From positions 124,001 through 188,000 of the forward strand of contig NZ_RBJB01000005.1 of the NCBI RefSeq assembly GCF_003634635.1: DNA of 64,000 nt, in the 5' to 3' direction. Source of the DNA: Marinobacter nauticus. GTDB lineage: Bacteria > Pseudomonadota > Gammaproteobacteria > Pseudomonadales > Oleiphilaceae. The notes beneath the pieces were generated by a model that saw only the letters and a program-made list of their open reading frames with translations, was not told where the DNA came from and searched no databases. Shown piece by piece: positions 55,704-64,000 of this stretch; the stretch's first letter is position 1, and each line of letters starts with the position of its first letter. The position numbers and the translations under genes are program-made.

Positions 55704-56984
55704 TCATAAACTCCGGCCACGCTTTTTCTTGCGTTTGGGGTGGACAATGGCGGCTTTAACCACGTTGTCCTTGATTTGCAGGACTTCAATACGATGACCG
55801 CCAACTTTCAGACACACGTTGGTGTCCGGAATATTTTCCAGAGTTTCGGTGATAAGTCCGTTCAGGGTTTTCGGGCCATCGGTTGGCAGATGCCAGCCCA
55901 GGGTCTTGTTGATCGTCCGCACGGCGGCACTGCCATCGATGATAAAGGTGCCGTTGTCCTGGGGAATGATGTCGGGCGAGGTGGCGGCATAATCGGTGGT
56001 AAATTCCCCGACGATTTCCTCAAGAATATCCTCAAGCGTAGCCAGGCCCAGTACATCGCCGTATTCATCCACCACAATGCCGAACCGGCGTTTGCCTTTC
56101 TGGAAGTTCAGTAGTTGGGTATTGAGCGCAGTGCTCTCCGGAATGAAGTAGGGTTCCTGGCACAGCTGCATGATCATCGCCTTGTTGATGTCTGCCTCCT
56201 GCAGCAGCCTGGCCGCGCTGCGAAGGTGCAGAATGCCCTGAATGTTGTTGATGTCACCCTTGAAGATAGGCAGCCGCGTGTGTTGGCTGCTTCTGAGCTG
56301 GCGCAGGATAGTGTCTGTGTCGTCTTCCAGGTCGATGCCGACGACTTCGTTTCGGGGCACCATGATGTCATTGACGGTGACATTCTCCAGATCCAGGATG
56401 CTGACCAGCATGTCTTTGTGCCGGGCCGGAATCAGTGCGCCGGCCTCGTTCACCACGGTTCTGAGTTCTTCACGGCTGAGATGATCTTCCGAGGCCTGGG
56501 CCGAGGAGACGCCCAGAACGCGAAGAATGCCGGTGGTAAACAGGTTGACCGTCCATACCAGCGGGTACAGAAGTTTCAGCAACGGCCCAAGAATATGACT
56601 GGCCGGGAAGGCAATTTTTTCAGGGAACAGGGCTGCGAGAGTTTTCGGGGTGACCTCGGCAAAAATGAGGATAACGATCGTCAGCAGTAAGGTGGCAATT
56701 GCGATACCGGCGTCGCCCCAGAGGCGAATCGCGATGACCGTGGCGATCGATGACGCAAGAATGTTCACGAAGTTGTTGCCGATCAGGATAACGCCGATCA
56801 ACTGGTCGGTTCGGTTAAGCAGGCCTTGCGCTCGCTGGGCCCCTTTGTGGCCGGTGTTCGCTATGTGTTTCAGGCGGTAGCGGTTCAGGGACATCATGCC
56901 GGTTTCAGAGCTGGAGAAAAACGCAGAGAGGATGATCAGTCCGACAAGTAGAATAAACAGCGCGGTGAGCGATGTTTCGTTCAA
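55704..56984 (-). CDS. HlyC/CorC (CNNM-type) transporter, CorB/YfjD
   Basis: 426-aa membrane protein with a DUF21/CNNM domain of four hydrophobic segments (about 5-150), two CBS domains (MVPRNEVVGIDLEDDTDTIL; LLNFQKGKRRFGIVVDEYGD) and a C-terminal CorC_HlyC domain, ending in a Lys/Arg-rich tail. Members affect magnesium or other divalent cation transport. Neighbours ypjD and ffh match the E. coli yfjD-ypjD-ffh order. Confidence 0.92.
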   Translation of the reverse strand: MNETSLTALFILLVGLIILSAFFSSSETGMMSLNRYRLKHIANTGHKGAQRAQGLLNRTDQLIGVILIGNNFVNILASSIATVIAIRLWGDAGIAIATLLLTIVILIFAEVTPKTLAALFPEKIAFPASHILGPLLKLLYPLVWTVNLFTTGILRVLGVSSAQASEDHLSREELRTVVNEAGALIPARHKDMLVSILDLENVTVNDIMVPRNEVVGIDLEDDTDTILRQLRSSQHTRLPIFKGDINNIQGILHLRSAARLLQEADINKAMIMQLCQEPYFIPESTALNTQLLNFQKGKRRFGIVVDEYGDVLGLATLEDILEEIVGEFTTDYAATSPDIIPQDNGTFIIDGSAAVRTINKTLGWHLPTDGPKTLNGLITETLENIPDTNVCLKVGGHRIEVLQIKDNVVKAAIVHPKRKKKRGRSL

Positions 56985-57076
56985 GAGAGCAGCCCTTATA
57001 TTGAGGATAAGTTGCGAAAATAGGATTTGAAGGTAACAGGTGTCAAGCGGGTTAGGTCAGTAAGGGGGGTCGGGTC

Positions 57077-57883
57077 TCAGACGCCCCGGTGGAAAACCAG
57101 CTCGAGAACAAACTTGCTGCCGTAGAAGGCCAGCATCAGCAGTGCGCAGCCTGCCAGTGTCCAGCGACTGGCGGTGATGCCGCGCCAGCCTTTGGTGTAG
57201 CGGCCTACCAACAGTCCGACAAAAACCAGCAGGGACAGCAGGGAAAAAATGGTTTTGTGGGCCAGATCCTGAGCAAAAAGGTCTTCAATGAAAACAGCGC
57301 CAGTGACAATGGCGAGTACCAGCAGCACAACGCCCGCCCAGACCATTTCAAACAACAATGACTCCATGGTTTGCAGCGGTGGCAGGTTCCTTACCAGCAA
57401 GCTGTTGTAGTTGCGCTTGAGCTGCCGGTTCTGTACGTACAGTAAAACCGCCTGTATGGCTGCCAGGGTAAACAGGCTGTATGCCGTGACTGACAGGGCA
57501 ATGTGAGACAGCATGCCGTAGCTTTCTTCGGACACCAGACGAGACGGTGTGTGGGTAATCAGCGCCATGACAATGGTCAGTGCTGCAATCGGATAGGCCG
57601 CAATGAACAGGCTTTGTACGGGTTTGCTCAGATTTAGTCCCAGAAGCAGAAAGACAATGAGCCAGGAGATCAGAACGGAGCTCTTGAAGAAACTGAAGTC
57701 GAAGCCGCCGTCCAGGTGTACGGTCTGGGCAATGAGCAGGCCATGGCCGATCAGGGCAAGCACGCCAATCAGTGTCGTAACCGCCAGGTTACTGTGGACC
57801 TTGCCACGTAAATGGAGGGCCTGAAGCGCGGTTCCAACGCTATAGAGGAAAAGTGCGGTAACCGCGAGAATCAGCGTTCCCAT
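57077..57883 (-). CDS. ypjD: CcsA/YpjD-family inner-membrane protein
   Basis: 268-aa protein with about eight hydrophobic segments, related to cytochrome c assembly CcsA/CcmC proteins (SHIALSVTAYSLFTLAAIQA, FIEDLFAQDLAHKTIFSLLS). The tryptophan-rich haem-binding WWD motif is not apparent, as in YpjD. It may act with the CorB-like transporter (E. coli CorE/YpjD is tied to cation tolerance). Divergent from ffh by 161 bp. Confidence 0.87.
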   Translation of the reverse strand: MGTLILAVTALFLYSVGTALQALHLRGKVHSNLAVTTLIGVLALIGHGLLIAQTVHLDGGFDFSFFKSSVLISWLIVFLLLGLNLSKPVQSLFIAAYPIAALTIVMALITHTPSRLVSEESYGMLSHIALSVTAYSLFTLAAIQAVLLYVQNRQLKRNYNSLLVRNLPPLQTMESLLFEMVWAGVVLLVLAIVTGAVFIEDLFAQDLAHKTIFSLLSLLVFVGLLVGRYTKGWRGITASRWTLAGCALLMLAFYGSKFVLELVFHRGV

Positions 57884-58044
57884 GACATCCTTAATCGTGT
57901 TGCCTGATGAAGTGAAATCGGCGCGGAGTTGTTCAGAGGCTCCGTAGTCTGGGTATAATGTCGTGATTATGCAACAGGAATCAAGCAGGCCGACCTGGCT
58001 TCTTGATCTGTGTGAACAAATTCTCCGGGGTACGGAAGAGCAAC

Positions 58045-59430
58045 ATGTTTGAGAATCTCCAGGACCGGCTATCCGGTAGCTTGCGCAAGATCTCGGGCCA
58101 GGCGCGCCTGACTGACGACAATATCAAGGACACGCTCCGTGAAGTGAGGATGGCCCTGCTGGAGGCTGATGTCGCCCTGCCGGTGGTCAAGGCCTTTATT
58201 GAAGGGGTTCGTGAGCGTGCGATCGGCCAGGAAGTTCAGCGGAGCCTGACCCCGGGCCAGGTCTTCGTTAAGGTTGTCCAGCAGGAGTTGGAACGGGTCA
58301 TGGGGGAGGGCAATGAATCCCTGAACCTCGCCACGCGTCCGCCCGCGGTCATTATGATGGCGGGCCTCCAGGGTGCGGGTAAAACCACCACGGTGGCCAA
58401 GCTGTCCCGTTTCCTGAAAGAGCGTGAGAAAAAGTCCGTGCTGGTGGTCAGTGCCGATATTTATCGGCCGGCGGCCATCCGTCAGCTGGAAACGCTTGCC
58501 GGTGAAGTGGGCGTTGAATTCTTCCCCAGCACCACCGAGCAGGATCCGGTGGATATTGCCAATGGTGCCATCGAGGCTGCCCGCCGCAAGCACATTGATG
58601 TGGTTATCCTGGATACCGCGGGTCGTCTGCACGTGGATGAGCAGATGATGGGTGAAATCGGTCGCCTGCATAAGGCGGTGAATCCGGTTGAAACCCTGTT
58701 TGTGGTTGATGCCATGACTGGCCAGGACGCGGCCAATACCGCCAAGGCATTTAACGACGCGTTACCGCTGACCGGCGTGGTGCTGACCAAGACCGACGGC
58801 GATGCCCGTGGCGGTGCGGCGTTGTCCGTGCGTCACATCACCGGCAAGCCCATCAAGTTCCTGGGTATTGGTGAAAAGTCAGACGCTCTGGAGCCTTTCT
58901 ATCCTGATCGTGTTGCCTCCCGCATCCTTGGCATGGGGGATGTGCTCTCCCTGATTGAGGAAGCTGAGCGCAAGCTGGACCGGAAGAAAGCCGAGAAGCT
59001 CACCAAGAAGATCAAGAAAGGTAAAGGTTTTGATCTGGAAGACTTTCGCGACCAGCTCCAGCAAATGAAGAATATGGGCGGTATCGGCGGGCTGTTGGAC
59101 AAGTTGCCGGGCATGGGGCAGATGGCCCAGATGGCGCAGGCTCAGGTTAACGACAAGTCGGTTGGTCAGATGGAAGCCATTATCTGCTCCATGACGCCAA
59201 AAGAGCGCCGCTATCCGGACGTTATCAATAACTCTCGCAAGCGTCGGATTGCCGCCGGTTCCGGCACCCAGATCCAGGACGTGAACCGTCTGCTCAAGCA
59301 GCACAAGCAGATGCAGAAGATGATGAAAAAGTTTGGCAAGAAGGGCGGGGTGGCTAACCTGATGCGCGGTATGGGTGGTATGATGCCGCCCGGCGGCGGT
59401 GGTGGCATGCCTCCATTTGGCCGTATGTAA
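58045..59430 (+). CDS. ffh: Signal recognition particle protein Ffh
   Basis: 461-aa SRP GTPase that binds signal sequences and 4.5S RNA. N domain MFENLQDRLSGSLRKISGQ, G domain with GLQGAGKTTTVAKLSRF, VDAMTGQDAANTAK and KTDGDARGGAAL, then a Met-rich M domain (KNMGGIGGLLDKLPGMGQM, TPKERRYPDVINNSRKRRIA). ATG 58045 gives the family N-terminus; the frame from 58003 adds non-conserved residues. Confidence 0.97.
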   Translation: MFENLQDRLSGSLRKISGQARLTDDNIKDTLREVRMALLEADVALPVVKAFIEGVRERAIGQEVQRSLTPGQVFVKVVQQELERVMGEGNESLNLATRPPAVIMMAGLQGAGKTTTVAKLSRFLKEREKKSVLVVSADIYRPAAIRQLETLAGEVGVEFFPSTTEQDPVDIANGAIEAARRKHIDVVILDTAGRLHVDEQMMGEIGRLHKAVNPVETLFVVDAMTGQDAANTAKAFNDALPLTGVVLTKTDGDARGGAALSVRHITGKPIKFLGIGEKSDALEPFYPDRVASRILGMGDVLSLIEEAERKLDRKKAEKLTKKIKKGKGFDLEDFRDQLQQMKNMGGIGGLLDKLPGMGQMAQMAQAQVNDKSVGQMEAIICSMTPKERRYPDVINNSRKRRIAAGSGTQIQDVNRLLKQHKQMQKMMKKFGKKGGVANLMRGMGGMMPPGGGGGMPPFGRM

Positions 59431-59449
59431 AAAGCCTTACATATAAAAT

Positions 59450-59476
59450 GGGGAAACCGGTGGTTTCCCTGTTTTC
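59450..59476 (+). terminator. ffh terminator
   Basis: GGGAAACC (59451-59458) pairs with GGTTTCCC (59462-59469) around GGT, followed by TGTTTTC. The T-tract overlaps the next promoter's -35. Confidence 0.75.
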
Positions 59477-59500
59477 ATTGGCGCTTTTTTCGCATAGAAT
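59472..59500 (+). promoter_or_regulatory. Promoter of the rpsP-rimM-trmD-rplS operon
   Basis: TTTTCA (59472-59477), a 17-bp spacer, TAGAAT (59495-59500), then GCGCCCC, a GC-rich discriminator typical of stringently controlled ribosomal-protein promoters. Confidence 0.65.
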
Positions 59501-59595
59501 AGCGCCCCTTTCGAGTATGGGTCTTCCCGTCAGCCGTGAAACGGTGTGTCGGGAATCGTACAAAGTTCGTACAACAGAACAGGATATTGGTCGAA

Positions 59596-59835
59596 ATGGT
59601 AACAATCCGTTTGGCTCGTGGCGGCTCCAAGAAGCGCCCGTTCTACCATCTGACAGTCACTGACAGCCGTAACTCCCGTGACGGCCGTTTCATTGAGCGT
59701 GTTGGTTTCTTCAACCCGATTGCCCGTGGTCAGGAAGAGCGTCTGCGTGTTAATCGTGAGCGCGTTGATTTCTGGCTGGGCCAGGGTGCACAGGCCAGTG
59801 AGCGTGTTGCTCAGCTGCTGAAGGCTGCTCAGTAA
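59596..59835 (+). CDS. rpsP: 30S ribosomal protein bS16
   Basis: 79-aa bS16 beginning [20 protein letters not shown], with [14 protein letters not shown]. The ATG at 59596 is the family start; the longer frame from 59536 covers the 5' UTR. First gene of the classic four-gene operon. Confidence 0.97.
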   Translation: MVTIRLARGGSKKRPFYHLTVTDSRNSRDGRFIERVGFFNPIARGQEERLRVNRERVDFWLGQGAQASERVAQLLKAAQ

Positions 59836-59865
59836 TAGCATTGTTGGTACCGGGGTTGTAAAGGC

Positions 59866-60393
59866 ATGACGCAGAATTCGCAGGAAACTGTGATCGGCCG
59901 GATCACCTCGGTGTTCGGGGTAAAGGGTTGGCTTAAGGTCTTCTCTTACACAGACCCGAAAGACGGAATACTGAACTACCGTGACTGGACTCTGCTCCTG
60001 GACGGCAAGCGTATTCCGATCAGGCTTGAGGAAGGTCGCCGCCAGGGGCAGGGGATCGTCGTCAGGCTTAAAGGTATTGATGATCGTGAAGTAGCCCGCA
60101 CATATTGCGGAGCGGAGATCCGGGTTCCCACCGAGCAACTGCCGGAACTGCCCGAAGGGGAGTTCTACTGGCATCAGCTGGAAGGTCTGGATGTCTTCAC
60201 GGTAGAAGGTGAGTGCCTGGGTAAGGTGCATCACCTTCTGGAGACAGGCTCCAATGATGTCCTGGTGGTGCACGCTACGGCGGGCTCTATTGACCAGCGC
60301 GAGCGTCTGATTCCCTATCTGCCGGATCAAGTGGTTCAGCAGGTGGATCTCAAAGGCTCTCGCATGGTGGTTGACTGGGATCCGGAGTTCTGA
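59866..60393 (+). CDS. rimM: 16S rRNA processing protein RimM
   Basis: 175-aa 30S maturation factor acting on the small-subunit head. N-domain IGRITSVFGVKGWLKVFSYT and C-terminal PRC barrel FYWHQLEGLDVFTVEGECLG ending MVVDWDPEF. Stop lies 3 nt before trmD. Confidence 0.96.
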   Translation: MTQNSQETVIGRITSVFGVKGWLKVFSYTDPKDGILNYRDWTLLLDGKRIPIRLEEGRRQGQGIVVRLKGIDDREVARTYCGAEIRVPTEQLPELPEGEFYWHQLEGLDVFTVEGECLGKVHHLLETGSNDVLVVHATAGSIDQRERLIPYLPDQVVQQVDLKGSRMVVDWDPEF

Positions 60394-60396
60394 CGG

Positions 60397-61155
60397 GTGT
60401 GGATTGGCGCAGTCAGTCTGTTCCCGGATATGTTTTCTGCGGTGACGGATTACGGGATTACCGGGAGGGCATTGCGTGAAGGTCTGTTGACCTTTCAGAG
60501 CTGGAATCCTCGGGATTACACCCACGATCGTCATCGCACGGTGGATGACCGGCCTTATGGTGGTGGCCCGGGGATGCTGATGAAAATTCAGCCTCTGCGG
60601 GACGCAATCCAGGCGGCCAGGGCATCGGCACCCGGCAAGGCCTGTGTGGTCTATCTTTCGCCGCAGGGTGAAAGGCTGGATCAGTCGGTGGTGGAGTCAC
60701 TCGCCGCCGAGCAGCAGCTGATTCTCGTTGCCGGTCGTTATGAAGGTGTGGATGAGCGCCTGATTGCGGCAGAGGTCGACCGGGAGGTATCCCTTGGGGA
60801 TTTCGTTCTCTCGGGTGGCGAGCTGGCAGCGATGGCTGTAATTGATGCGGTAACACGCCTCATCCCCGGAGCGCTGGGTCATGCGCAGTCGGCAGAGCAG
60901 GATTCCTTTGCCGACGGATTGCTGGATTGTCCGCACTACACCCGGCCCGAGGTTTACGAAGGTCAGGCGGTGCCGGAAGTTCTGTTGGGCGGTCACCATG
61001 AACAGATCCGGCGTTGGCGATTGAAAGAATCGTTGAGGCGAACCAGTGAGCGGCGCCCCGACCTGCTGGAAAAGCGGGAACTTACGGAAGAAGAGCGTCA
61101 GTTGCTGGAAGAAATTTTGAACGAACCGGGTGCCTCTGAGTCATCAGGGCATTGA
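60397..61155 (+). CDS. trmD: tRNA (guanine-N1)-methyltransferase TrmD
   Basis: 252-aa SPOUT enzyme methylating G37 of tRNAs. Seen: [33 protein letters not shown], and the knot [15 protein letters not shown] with [15 protein letters not shown]. Start is GTG (GTG TGG ATT), only 3 nt after rimM. Confidence 0.97.
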   Translation: MWIGAVSLFPDMFSAVTDYGITGRALREGLLTFQSWNPRDYTHDRHRTVDDRPYGGGPGMLMKIQPLRDAIQAARASAPGKACVVYLSPQGERLDQSVVESLAAEQQLILVAGRYEGVDERLIAAEVDREVSLGDFVLSGGELAAMAVIDAVTRLIPGALGHAQSAEQDSFADGLLDCPHYTRPEVYEGQAVPEVLLGGHHEQIRRWRLKESLRRTSERRPDLLEKRELTEEERQLLEEILNEPGASESSGH

Positions 61156-61180
61156 AAGATTGGGTATCAGGAGCATTACG

Positions 61181-61537
61181 ATGAGCGGCAAGAACAACAT
61201 CATCAGTCAACTTGAAGCAGAACAGATGACCAAGGAAATCCCCGCGTTCGCGCCGGGCGATACCGTGGTTGTACAGGTTCGCGTAACTGAAGGTAACCGT
61301 GAGCGTCTGCAGGCGTTTGAAGGCGTGGTTATCGGCAAGCGTAACCGTGGCATGAACTCTTCCTTCACCGTTCGTAAGATCTCTTACGGCGTGGGCGTTG
61401 AGCGTACTTTCCAGACCTACTCCAAGCTGATCGACAGCGTCAGTGTGAAGCGTCGTGGTGACGTGCGTCAGGCCAAGCTTTACTACCTGCGCGACCTGTC
61501 TGGTAAGGCAGCTCGTATCAAGGAAAAGCTTAACTGA
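61181..61537 (+). CDS. rplS: 50S ribosomal protein bL19
   Basis: 118-aa bL19: [40 protein letters not shown] and [23 protein letters not shown] 61181 with TCAGGAGC upstream; the frame from 61130 lies in trmD. Followed by a strong terminator. Confidence 0.97.
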   Translation: MSGKNNIISQLEAEQMTKEIPAFAPGDTVVVQVRVTEGNRERLQAFEGVVIGKRNRGMNSSFTVRKISYGVGVERTFQTYSKLIDSVSVKRRGDVRQAKLYYLRDLSGKAARIKEKLN

Positions 61538-61560
61538 TTCAGATTCGTCTGTTCAGTACC

Positions 61561-61591
61561 AAAAAAGCAGCCTCAAGGGGCTGCTTTTTTT
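61561..61591. terminator. Rho-independent terminator of the rpsP operon
   Basis: AGCAGCC and GGCTGCT pair around a short TCAAGG loop, with A6 before and T7 after (61585-61591), so it can work on both strands. Confidence 0.9.
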
Positions 61592-61634
61592 ATGGTTTAA
61601 TGCCTGCGATGACTCCGGAATCGAAGAGGGTGCT

Positions 61635-62540
61635 GTGCCAAGGCCAGAAGATGAGCAGTTGATAGAGCGTTTCAGTGATGCGGTCTGGCTTGAGGATGGC
61701 CTTGGCGAGAAAACCCGGCAGGCCTATGCCAGTGATCTGTACCGTTTGTCCGGGTGGCTGGAGCAGCAAGCTGGGGCGCCAACCCTGCGCAGCGCACGAC
61801 GCACAGACCTTTTGGCCTGGATGTCCCGGGGCTTGTCCGACGGCCTGAAAACCAGCACGGCGGCCCGCCGTCTGTCTGGCGTAAGGCGCTTTTATCGTTT
61901 TCTGTTGCGTGAAGGCATTATTGCCGAAGACCCAACGTTGCGGATTGACAGCCCTAGGTTGCCCCGGCGCTTGCCGGATACCCTGACCGAGGCCGACGTG
62001 GAGTCGCTGCTGACTGAGCCGGACCCGGAGCAGCCAGTAGAATTGCGGGATCGGGCCATGCTGGAGATTCTCTATGGCTGCGGACTTCGGGTTTCGGAGT
62101 TGACGGGGCTGACGGTGGACCAGGTCAACCTGAGGCAGGGCGTGGTTCGCATTCAGGGCAAGGGCGGCAAGGAGCGTTTGGTGCCGCTGGGTGAGGAAGC
62201 TGTGGACTGGTTATTGCAGTATATGCGGCAGGCCCGGGGCGAGCTGCTGCGAGGCAAAACCAGTGATGCCCTGTTTCCGGGTAATCGTGGCACCGCCATG
62301 ACCCGGCAGGCCTTCTGGTATCGAATCCGGCATTATGCGATTCGCTGCGGAATCACCAAGCACCTTTCTCCTCATACGCTCAGGCATGCATTTGCCACCC
62401 ATTTGCTCAATCACGGGGCGGATCTTCGGGTGGTGCAGATGCTGTTGGGGCATTCAGATCTGTCGACCACCCAGATCTACACCCATGTTGCGCGGCAAAG
62501 ATTGCAGGATCTTCATCAGGCCCATCACCCCAGGGGTTGA
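61635..62540 (+). CDS. xerD: Tyrosine recombinase XerD
   Basis: 301-aa site-specific recombinase that resolves chromosome dimers at dif with XerC. Catalytic residues seen: Arg in YGCGLRVSELTGL, Lys in GKGGKERLVPLG, HxxR in LSPHTLRHAFATHLL, His in LLGHSDLSTTQIYTH, whose Tyr is the nucleophile. GTG 61635 (VPRPEDEQLIERF) follows GAGGG and matches XerD length (298 in E. coli); the longer frame runs back through the terminator into rplS. The xerD-dsbC-hom order supports XerD over XerC. Confidence 0.93.
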   Translation: MPRPEDEQLIERFSDAVWLEDGLGEKTRQAYASDLYRLSGWLEQQAGAPTLRSARRTDLLAWMSRGLSDGLKTSTAARRLSGVRRFYRFLLREGIIAEDPTLRIDSPRLPRRLPDTLTEADVESLLTEPDPEQPVELRDRAMLEILYGCGLRVSELTGLTVDQVNLRQGVVRIQGKGGKERLVPLGEEAVDWLLQYMRQARGELLRGKTSDALFPGNRGTAMTRQAFWYRIRHYAIRCGITKHLSPHTLRHAFATHLLNHGADLRVVQMLLGHSDLSTTQIYTHVARQRLQDLHQAHHPRG

Positions 62541-62623
62541 CTGCGGCCGCTCCGGAGGCTGAACTAATCCGATTTTCCGGTGTCGCAGACACCACACAAA
62601 CCGACAGAGGTAGTTTCAAGCTC

Positions 62624-63358
62624 ATGAACATCAAATCAGTAGCAGTGTCCGTTGGACTGGCGCTGACCCTGGTCGGGGCGCCAGCCTCCCAGGCAGGCGA
62701 AGCCGAAGACCGCATTGCCCAGCGGCTGACCGAGGCGGTTCCCGGTCTCAAGGTAAACTCTGTTCGCGAATCTGAGGCAAAAGGGTTGTACGAAGTTCAG
62801 AGCAACAACGGCGACACCATCTACACCACGGAAGACGGCACCTATCTGCTGACGGGCGATCTGCTGAAAATCACCGAAAACGGCATTGCCAACGTTACTG
62901 AAGAATCCCGTGCGGGTTCCCGTAAGGACCTGATGGCGGATTATGGTGGCAAGGGCGTGATTTCGTATCCGGCCAAGGGTAAAGAGAAGGCGGTCGTTAA
63001 TGTGTTTACCGATATCGATTGCCCCTATTGCCGGAAGTTGCACGATGAAGTGCCCCAGTTGAATGAGTACGGTATTACCGTCAATTACTACGCGTTTCCC
63101 CGTTCCGGGCCAGGTACGGCCTCCTTCAATAAATATATCTCGGTCTGGTGCGCTGACGATCAGCAGGCCGCTATGGATGCCGCCAAGGCCGGGCGTTCGG
63201 TAGAGCAGAAGAGTTGTGAGAACCCGGTGGCAGAGCAGTATCGTCTCGGCGGTCAGGTTGGGGTGACCGGCACGCCGGCTATTTTGCTGGAAGACGGCAA
63301 TATGGTTCGGGGTTATGTGCCGGCCCGAAATCTGGCCGAGGGTCTCGGTATTCTGTGA
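62624..63358 (+). CDS. dsbC: Thiol:disulfide interchange protein DsbC
   Basis: 244-aa periplasmic disulfide isomerase. Signal peptide about residues 1-24 (cleaved after SQA), N-terminal dimerisation domain, then a thioredoxin fold with CPYC at 133-136 and cis-Pro GVTGTPAILLEDG. A second Cys pair (near 182 and 204) matches the structural disulfide. ATG 62624 fits the signal peptide; the TTG 62537 reading adds a non-conserved part. Confidence 0.95.
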   Translation: MNIKSVAVSVGLALTLVGAPASQAGEAEDRIAQRLTEAVPGLKVNSVRESEAKGLYEVQSNNGDTIYTTEDGTYLLTGDLLKITENGIANVTEESRAGSRKDLMADYGGKGVISYPAKGKEKAVVNVFTDIDCPYCRKLHDEVPQLNEYGITVNYYAFPRSGPGTASFNKYISVWCADDQQAAMDAAKAGRSVEQKSCENPVAEQYRLGGQVGVTGTPAILLEDGNMVRGYVPARNLAEGLGIL

Positions 63359-63403
63359 ACCTGTCGGTGTTCGTCGCCAGTCGTCATCTTTGTTGAAAGC
63401 GTG

Positions 63404-63445
63404 ACCGATTCAGGGCTTATTCAGCCGGCCCTGAATCGGTATACT
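63404..63445. promoter_or_regulatory. 13-bp inverted repeat and -10 element before hom
   Basis: ACCGATTCAGGGC (63404-63416) and its exact complement (63428-63440) flank an 11-nt loop. A TATACT -10 (63440-63445) begins at the end of the right arm; the -35 (TTATTC, 63417-63422) is weak and lies in the loop. It could be an operator for hom or a terminator hairpin for dsbC, though it has no T-tract. Confidence 0.5.
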
Positions 63446-63498
63446 ATGCCCCCTTATTGCAATCCATCAGCACCCCCATCGGGATCAGAGGTGAGAGC

Positions 63499-64000
63499 TT
63501 GAAAGACGTCAATGTCGGAATTTGCGGACTGGGAACCGTAGGCGGCGGTACATTCAATGTCCTGACTCGCAACGCCGAGATTATTGCGGGTCGTGCCGGC
63601 TGCAACATCCGGATTGCCCGGGTGGCGAGCCGCCATAGCCGCGATGACCTTGATCTGGGCAATGTCCCGTTCAGTACCGACATTTATGACGTGGTGAACG
63701 ATCCTTCGATTGATATCGTGGTGGAGCTGATTGGTGGCTACGATGCGGCCAAAGAGCTGGTGCTGGCGGCCATTGCCAACGGCAAGCATGTGGTGACTGC
63801 CAACAAGGCCCTGATTGCCGTGCACGGTAATGAGATTTTTGACGCAGCGGAGAAGGCCGGCGTTGTGGTTGCCTACGAAGCCGGCGTTGCCGGCGGCATT
63901 CCGGTAATCAAGTCTGTGCGTGAGGGCCTGGCCGCCAACCGCATTGACACCATTGCCGGCATTATCAATGGCACCGGCAATTACATTCTCACCGAAATGC
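63499..64000 (+). CDS. hom: Homoserine dehydrogenase (5' part, cut by window end)
   Basis: 167 codons in the window. The N-terminus reads KDVNVGICGLGTVGGGTFNV, with a GLGTVGGG NAD(P)-binding loop, then DIVVELIGGYDAAKELVLAA, VTANKALIAVHG and GIINGTGNYILTEM, the homoserine dehydrogenase core. It reduces aspartate semialdehyde to homoserine for threonine and methionine. TTG 63499 is preceded by GAGGTGAG. Stand-alone type without an aspartokinase domain, as in Pseudomonas. Confidence 0.95.
   Translation, partial: MKDVNVGICGLGTVGGGTFNVLTRNAEIIAGRAGCNIRIARVASRHSRDDLDLGNVPFSTDIYDVVNDPSIDIVVELIGGYDAAKELVLAAIANGKHVVTANKALIAVHGNEIFDAAEKAGVVVAYEAGVAGGIPVIKSVREGLAANRIDTIAGIINGTGNYILTEM

Noticed and set aside
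1..64000. tRNA or rRNA genes, CRISPR arrays, prophage or insertion sequences
   Set aside because: I looked for cloverleaf motifs, regular short repeats, integrase or transposase genes and found none; the only tyrosine recombinase is XerD.

Overview
The window looks like the chromosome of a marine gammaproteobacterium close to Marinobacter, or more broadly a Pseudomonas/Oceanospirillales relative. This rests on gene order (TPR-lolB-ispE divergent from hemA-prfA-prmC; yfjD/ypjD divergent from ffh-rpsP-rimM-trmD-rplS; xerD-dsbC-hom), protein similarity recognised by eye, and a GC-rich, densely packed layout with many 4-nt ATGA start/stop overlaps. I count 61 protein genes, two of them cut by the window ends (ispE at the left, hom at the right). 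I see no rRNA, tRNA, CRISPR array, transposase or prophage.

Layout. 1-9 kb: outer-membrane and isoprenoid genes (ispE, lolB, TPR lipoprotein), the hemA-prfA-prmC-moeB operon, a 30-bp perfect inverted repeat element, and phrB. 9.1-13.8 kb: a six-gene operon with an unknown protein, an MscS channel, a retropepsin-like protease, a RimK-type ATP-grasp ligase, an AstE-like M14 hydrolase and YjbQ. This is the least understood multi-gene system here. 13.9-22.4 kb: a TAXI-TRAP uptake system, a DctB/DctD-like two-component pair and a chemoreceptor. The TRAP operon has a sigma-54 promoter and two dyad sites at enhancer distance. 22.4-28 kb: a catabolic operon (ThDP enzyme, FMN 2-hydroxyacid dehydrogenase, FAD dehydrogenase) divergent from an AraC regulator. 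28-35.6 kb: phoH, a CBS protein, a START-domain protein, a DUF2804 protein, the DUF1244-hopJ-minCDE cluster, and dinB with a LexA box.

35.7-46 kb: a pectin-acetylesterase-like hydrolase; a glycosyltransferase-PAP2-PlcR-like cluster; an aldo-keto reductase; an acyl-CoA hydrolase/transferase with a SlyD-like FKBP; and the ornithine-lipid pair olsB-olsA. The glycosyltransferase and olsB each have an array of 7-bp Pho-box half sites at 11-bp spacing, which suggests a phosphate-starvation membrane-lipid remodelling regulon. 46-53 kb: RstA/RstB-like two-component system, glpK, an orphan FbpC-type ATPase with argF, and grxD. 53-64 kb: a TonB-like protein, a DUF1631 protein, a CorB-type CBS transporter, YpjD, ffh, the rpsP-rimM-trmD-rplS operon, xerD, dsbC and the start of hom.

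All function calls come from reading motifs and recalling families. No database search was run.
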